5,826 nucleotides of DNA. Origin: Clostridia bacterium (GTDB taxonomy: Bacteria; Bacillota; Clostridia; Oscillospirales; CAG-272). Both the position numbers and the translations under genes were made by a program. The notes under the pieces are model-generated. The model did not search any database, was not told the origin of the DNA, and was given only the letters and a program-made list of their open reading frames with translations. The stretch covers positions 1-5,826 of the forward strand of contig JAFTMF010000133.1 of assembly GCA_017452565.1 (NCBI GenBank), in the 5' to 3' direction. Positions 5,241 through 5,826 of this stretch are shown here, one piece after another. Positions within the stretch are counted from its first letter, which is position 1; each line of letters starts with the position of its first letter.

Positions 5241-5270
5241 GGCGTGATACTCCGGACGGAGTATCACGCC
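5241..5270 (+). repeat. Perfect 13-bp hairpin downstream of the MBL-like gene
   Basis: Bases 5241-5253 and 5258-5270 are exact reverse complements around a GGAC loop. The arms contain GTGATA and TATCAC, the core of the motif repeated in the adjoining array, so this hairpin looks like its first member. It begins 29 nt after the lipoprotein stop codon and has no following T-run. It could still mark or protect the 3' end of that transcript. Confidence 0.75.
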
Positions 5271-5272
5271 AG

Positions 5273-5445
5273 TTCTATTCGCCTGCGGCGAGTGATATTG
5301 CTACGCAGTGATATTCGGCCTCGGCCGAGTGATATTCGCTTCGCGAGTTTTAAGGGCGAATAGAATATCACTGTGAGGCAAAGCCGAACAATATCACTGC
5401 CCATAGGGGGCAATATCACTCTTTGCGCCAGCAAAGAATATCACT
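5273..5445. repeat. Dyad array of AGTGATATT repeats and hairpins
   Basis: AGTGATATT occurs at 5291-5299, 5307-5315 and 5328-5336; its reverse complement AATATCACT occurs at 5364-5372, 5390-5398, 5412-5420 and 5437-5445. Small stems fill most gaps: TCGCC/GGCGA (5279-5291), CGGCC/GGCCG (5316-5327), TCGC/GCGA (5336-5346), GGC/GCC (5377-5385), GCCC/GGGC (5399-5411) and CTTTGC/GCAAAG (5421-5436). The left half is enclosed by a perfect 11-bp stem (5273-5283 with 5355-5365). Spacer sequences differ while the 9-mer is invariant and the spacer stems keep pairing, which suggests selection or copying of the motif. No protein is encoded here. It is not a CRISPR: spacers are short, unequal and self-complementary, and the repeat switches strand halfway. 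Confidence 0.8.
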
Positions 5446-5492
5446 TATGGAAAGCAGAAAAGAGAGAGCCCTACGGAATTTTGCTTCCCCTC

Positions 5493-5521
5493 TTGACTTT
5501 TTCGTTTTTATATGATAAAAT
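5493..5521 (+). promoter_or_regulatory. Sigma-A promoter with extended -10, for the TetR gene
   Basis: TTGACT (5493-5498), a 17-nt T-rich spacer ending in TGA, and TAAAAT (5516-5521) form a good extended -10 promoter with a start near 5528. Between the start site and the ribosome site, TATATA occurs at 5531-5536 and 5545-5550 around ACAACAAC, and CAACT is repeated at 5524-5528 and 5541-5545. This is a possible operator for autorepression by the TetR protein, as is common in that family, but the symmetry is weak. Confidence 0.8.
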
Positions 5522-5564
5522 AACAACTGATATATAACAACAACTATATAAAGGAGCAATCCCT

Positions 5565-5826
5565 ATGCCACCCAAAGTGAAAGTTACCAAAGACGATATC
5601 GTAAACGCAGCCGTGGAGATCGTGCGAAAGAGCGGAGCGGATGCACTCAACGCCCGAACGGTTGCCGCAGTCTTGAACTGCTCCACCCAGCCCGTGTTCT
5701 CCAACTTCGCCACTATGGAGGAGCTGCGGCTGGCGGTTGTGGGAAGGGCGGACGCCCTTTGCGGCGACTACATCCGCAAGGAGATCGAGAGCGGACACTA
5801 TCCCCCCTACAAAGCCAGCGGTATGG
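5565..5826 (+). CDS. TetR-family transcriptional regulator, N-terminal part (runs off the window)
   Basis: The frame is open from the ATG at 5565 to the window end, giving 87 codons of a protein likely to be near 180-210 residues. Residues 8-57 match the TetR DNA-binding domain: TKDDIVNAAVEIVRKSGADA (8-27) is helix 1. NARTVAAVLNCSTQPVFSNF (29-48) is the helix-turn-helix, with STQPVFSNF in the position of the recognition helix, usually seen as S.p.ly.hF. The ligand-binding domain begins around residue 60 and is cut off, so the inducer and target are unknown. The ribosome site AAAGGAG (5550-5556) is 8 nt from the start, and the gene has its own promoter. TetR proteins usually repress themselves and a neighbouring gene; the neighbour may lie beyond the right edge. 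Confidence 0.88.
   Translation, partial: MPPKVKVTKDDIVNAAVEIVRKSGADALNARTVAAVLNCSTQPVFSNFATMEELRLAVVGRADALCGDYIRKEIESGHYPPYKASGM

Noticed and set aside
5273..5445. CRISPR array
   Set aside because: The repeat is 9 bp, spacers are 7-17 nt, uneven and self-complementary, and the repeat orientation reverses halfway.

Overview
The window looks like chromosomal DNA from a Gram-positive, clostridial-type anaerobe, probably an uncultured gut Oscillospiraceae-like lineage. The evidence is strong AGGAGG-type ribosome sites, classical sigma-A promoters with extended -10 elements, a TepA-type ClpP homologue, an LCP-family protein, a PduL-type phosphotransacylase and a Cys-rich Mrp ATPase. Base composition is moderately GC-rich with AT-rich promoter islands. 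The taxonomic placement is inference; no rRNA or tRNA gene is visible.

Layout, left to right. (1) 1-127: non-coding, dominated by a 16-bp inverted repeat. (2) 128-694, minus strand: pduL, with a consensus promoter at 760-788. (3) 800-1510, plus: a TepA-like ClpP-fold serine protease, divergent from pduL. (4) 1511-1866: about 350 bp without a gene but full of repeats, including a 12-bp direct repeat that may be an insertion-sequence end remnant and two GC-rich palindromes with a shared leader. (5) 1867-3047: a strong promoter and a lipid-anchored LCP-family protein with a degenerate active site. (6) 3159-4010: an Mrp/NBP35-type Fe-S carrier ATPase, closed by a clear intrinsic terminator at 4021-4046. 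(7) 4047-4250: more interspersed palindromic repeats. (8) 4254-5211: an operator-rich promoter and a lipoprotein with a ComEC-type metallo-beta-lactamase fold in which every expected metal ligand is replaced. (9) 5241-5445: an array in which the 9-mer AGTGATATT occurs three times and its reverse complement four times, with small hairpins between them. (10) 5493-5826: a promoter and the first 87 codons of a TetR-family regulator cut by the window edge.

The genes do not form one obvious pathway. They read as mostly single-gene transcription units separated by repeat-rich gaps; only the LCP protein and mrp may be cotranscribed. PduL would link acyl-CoA to acyl-phosphate for ATP formation, TepA would act in protein quality control, and Mrp in Fe-S cluster delivery. 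The LCP-like and MBL-like proteins are both predicted lipoproteins on the outer face of the membrane, and both appear to have lost canonical active-site residues. That pattern and the palindromic arrays are the most notable features. I saw no CRISPR array, toxin-antitoxin pair, phage gene or intact transposase.
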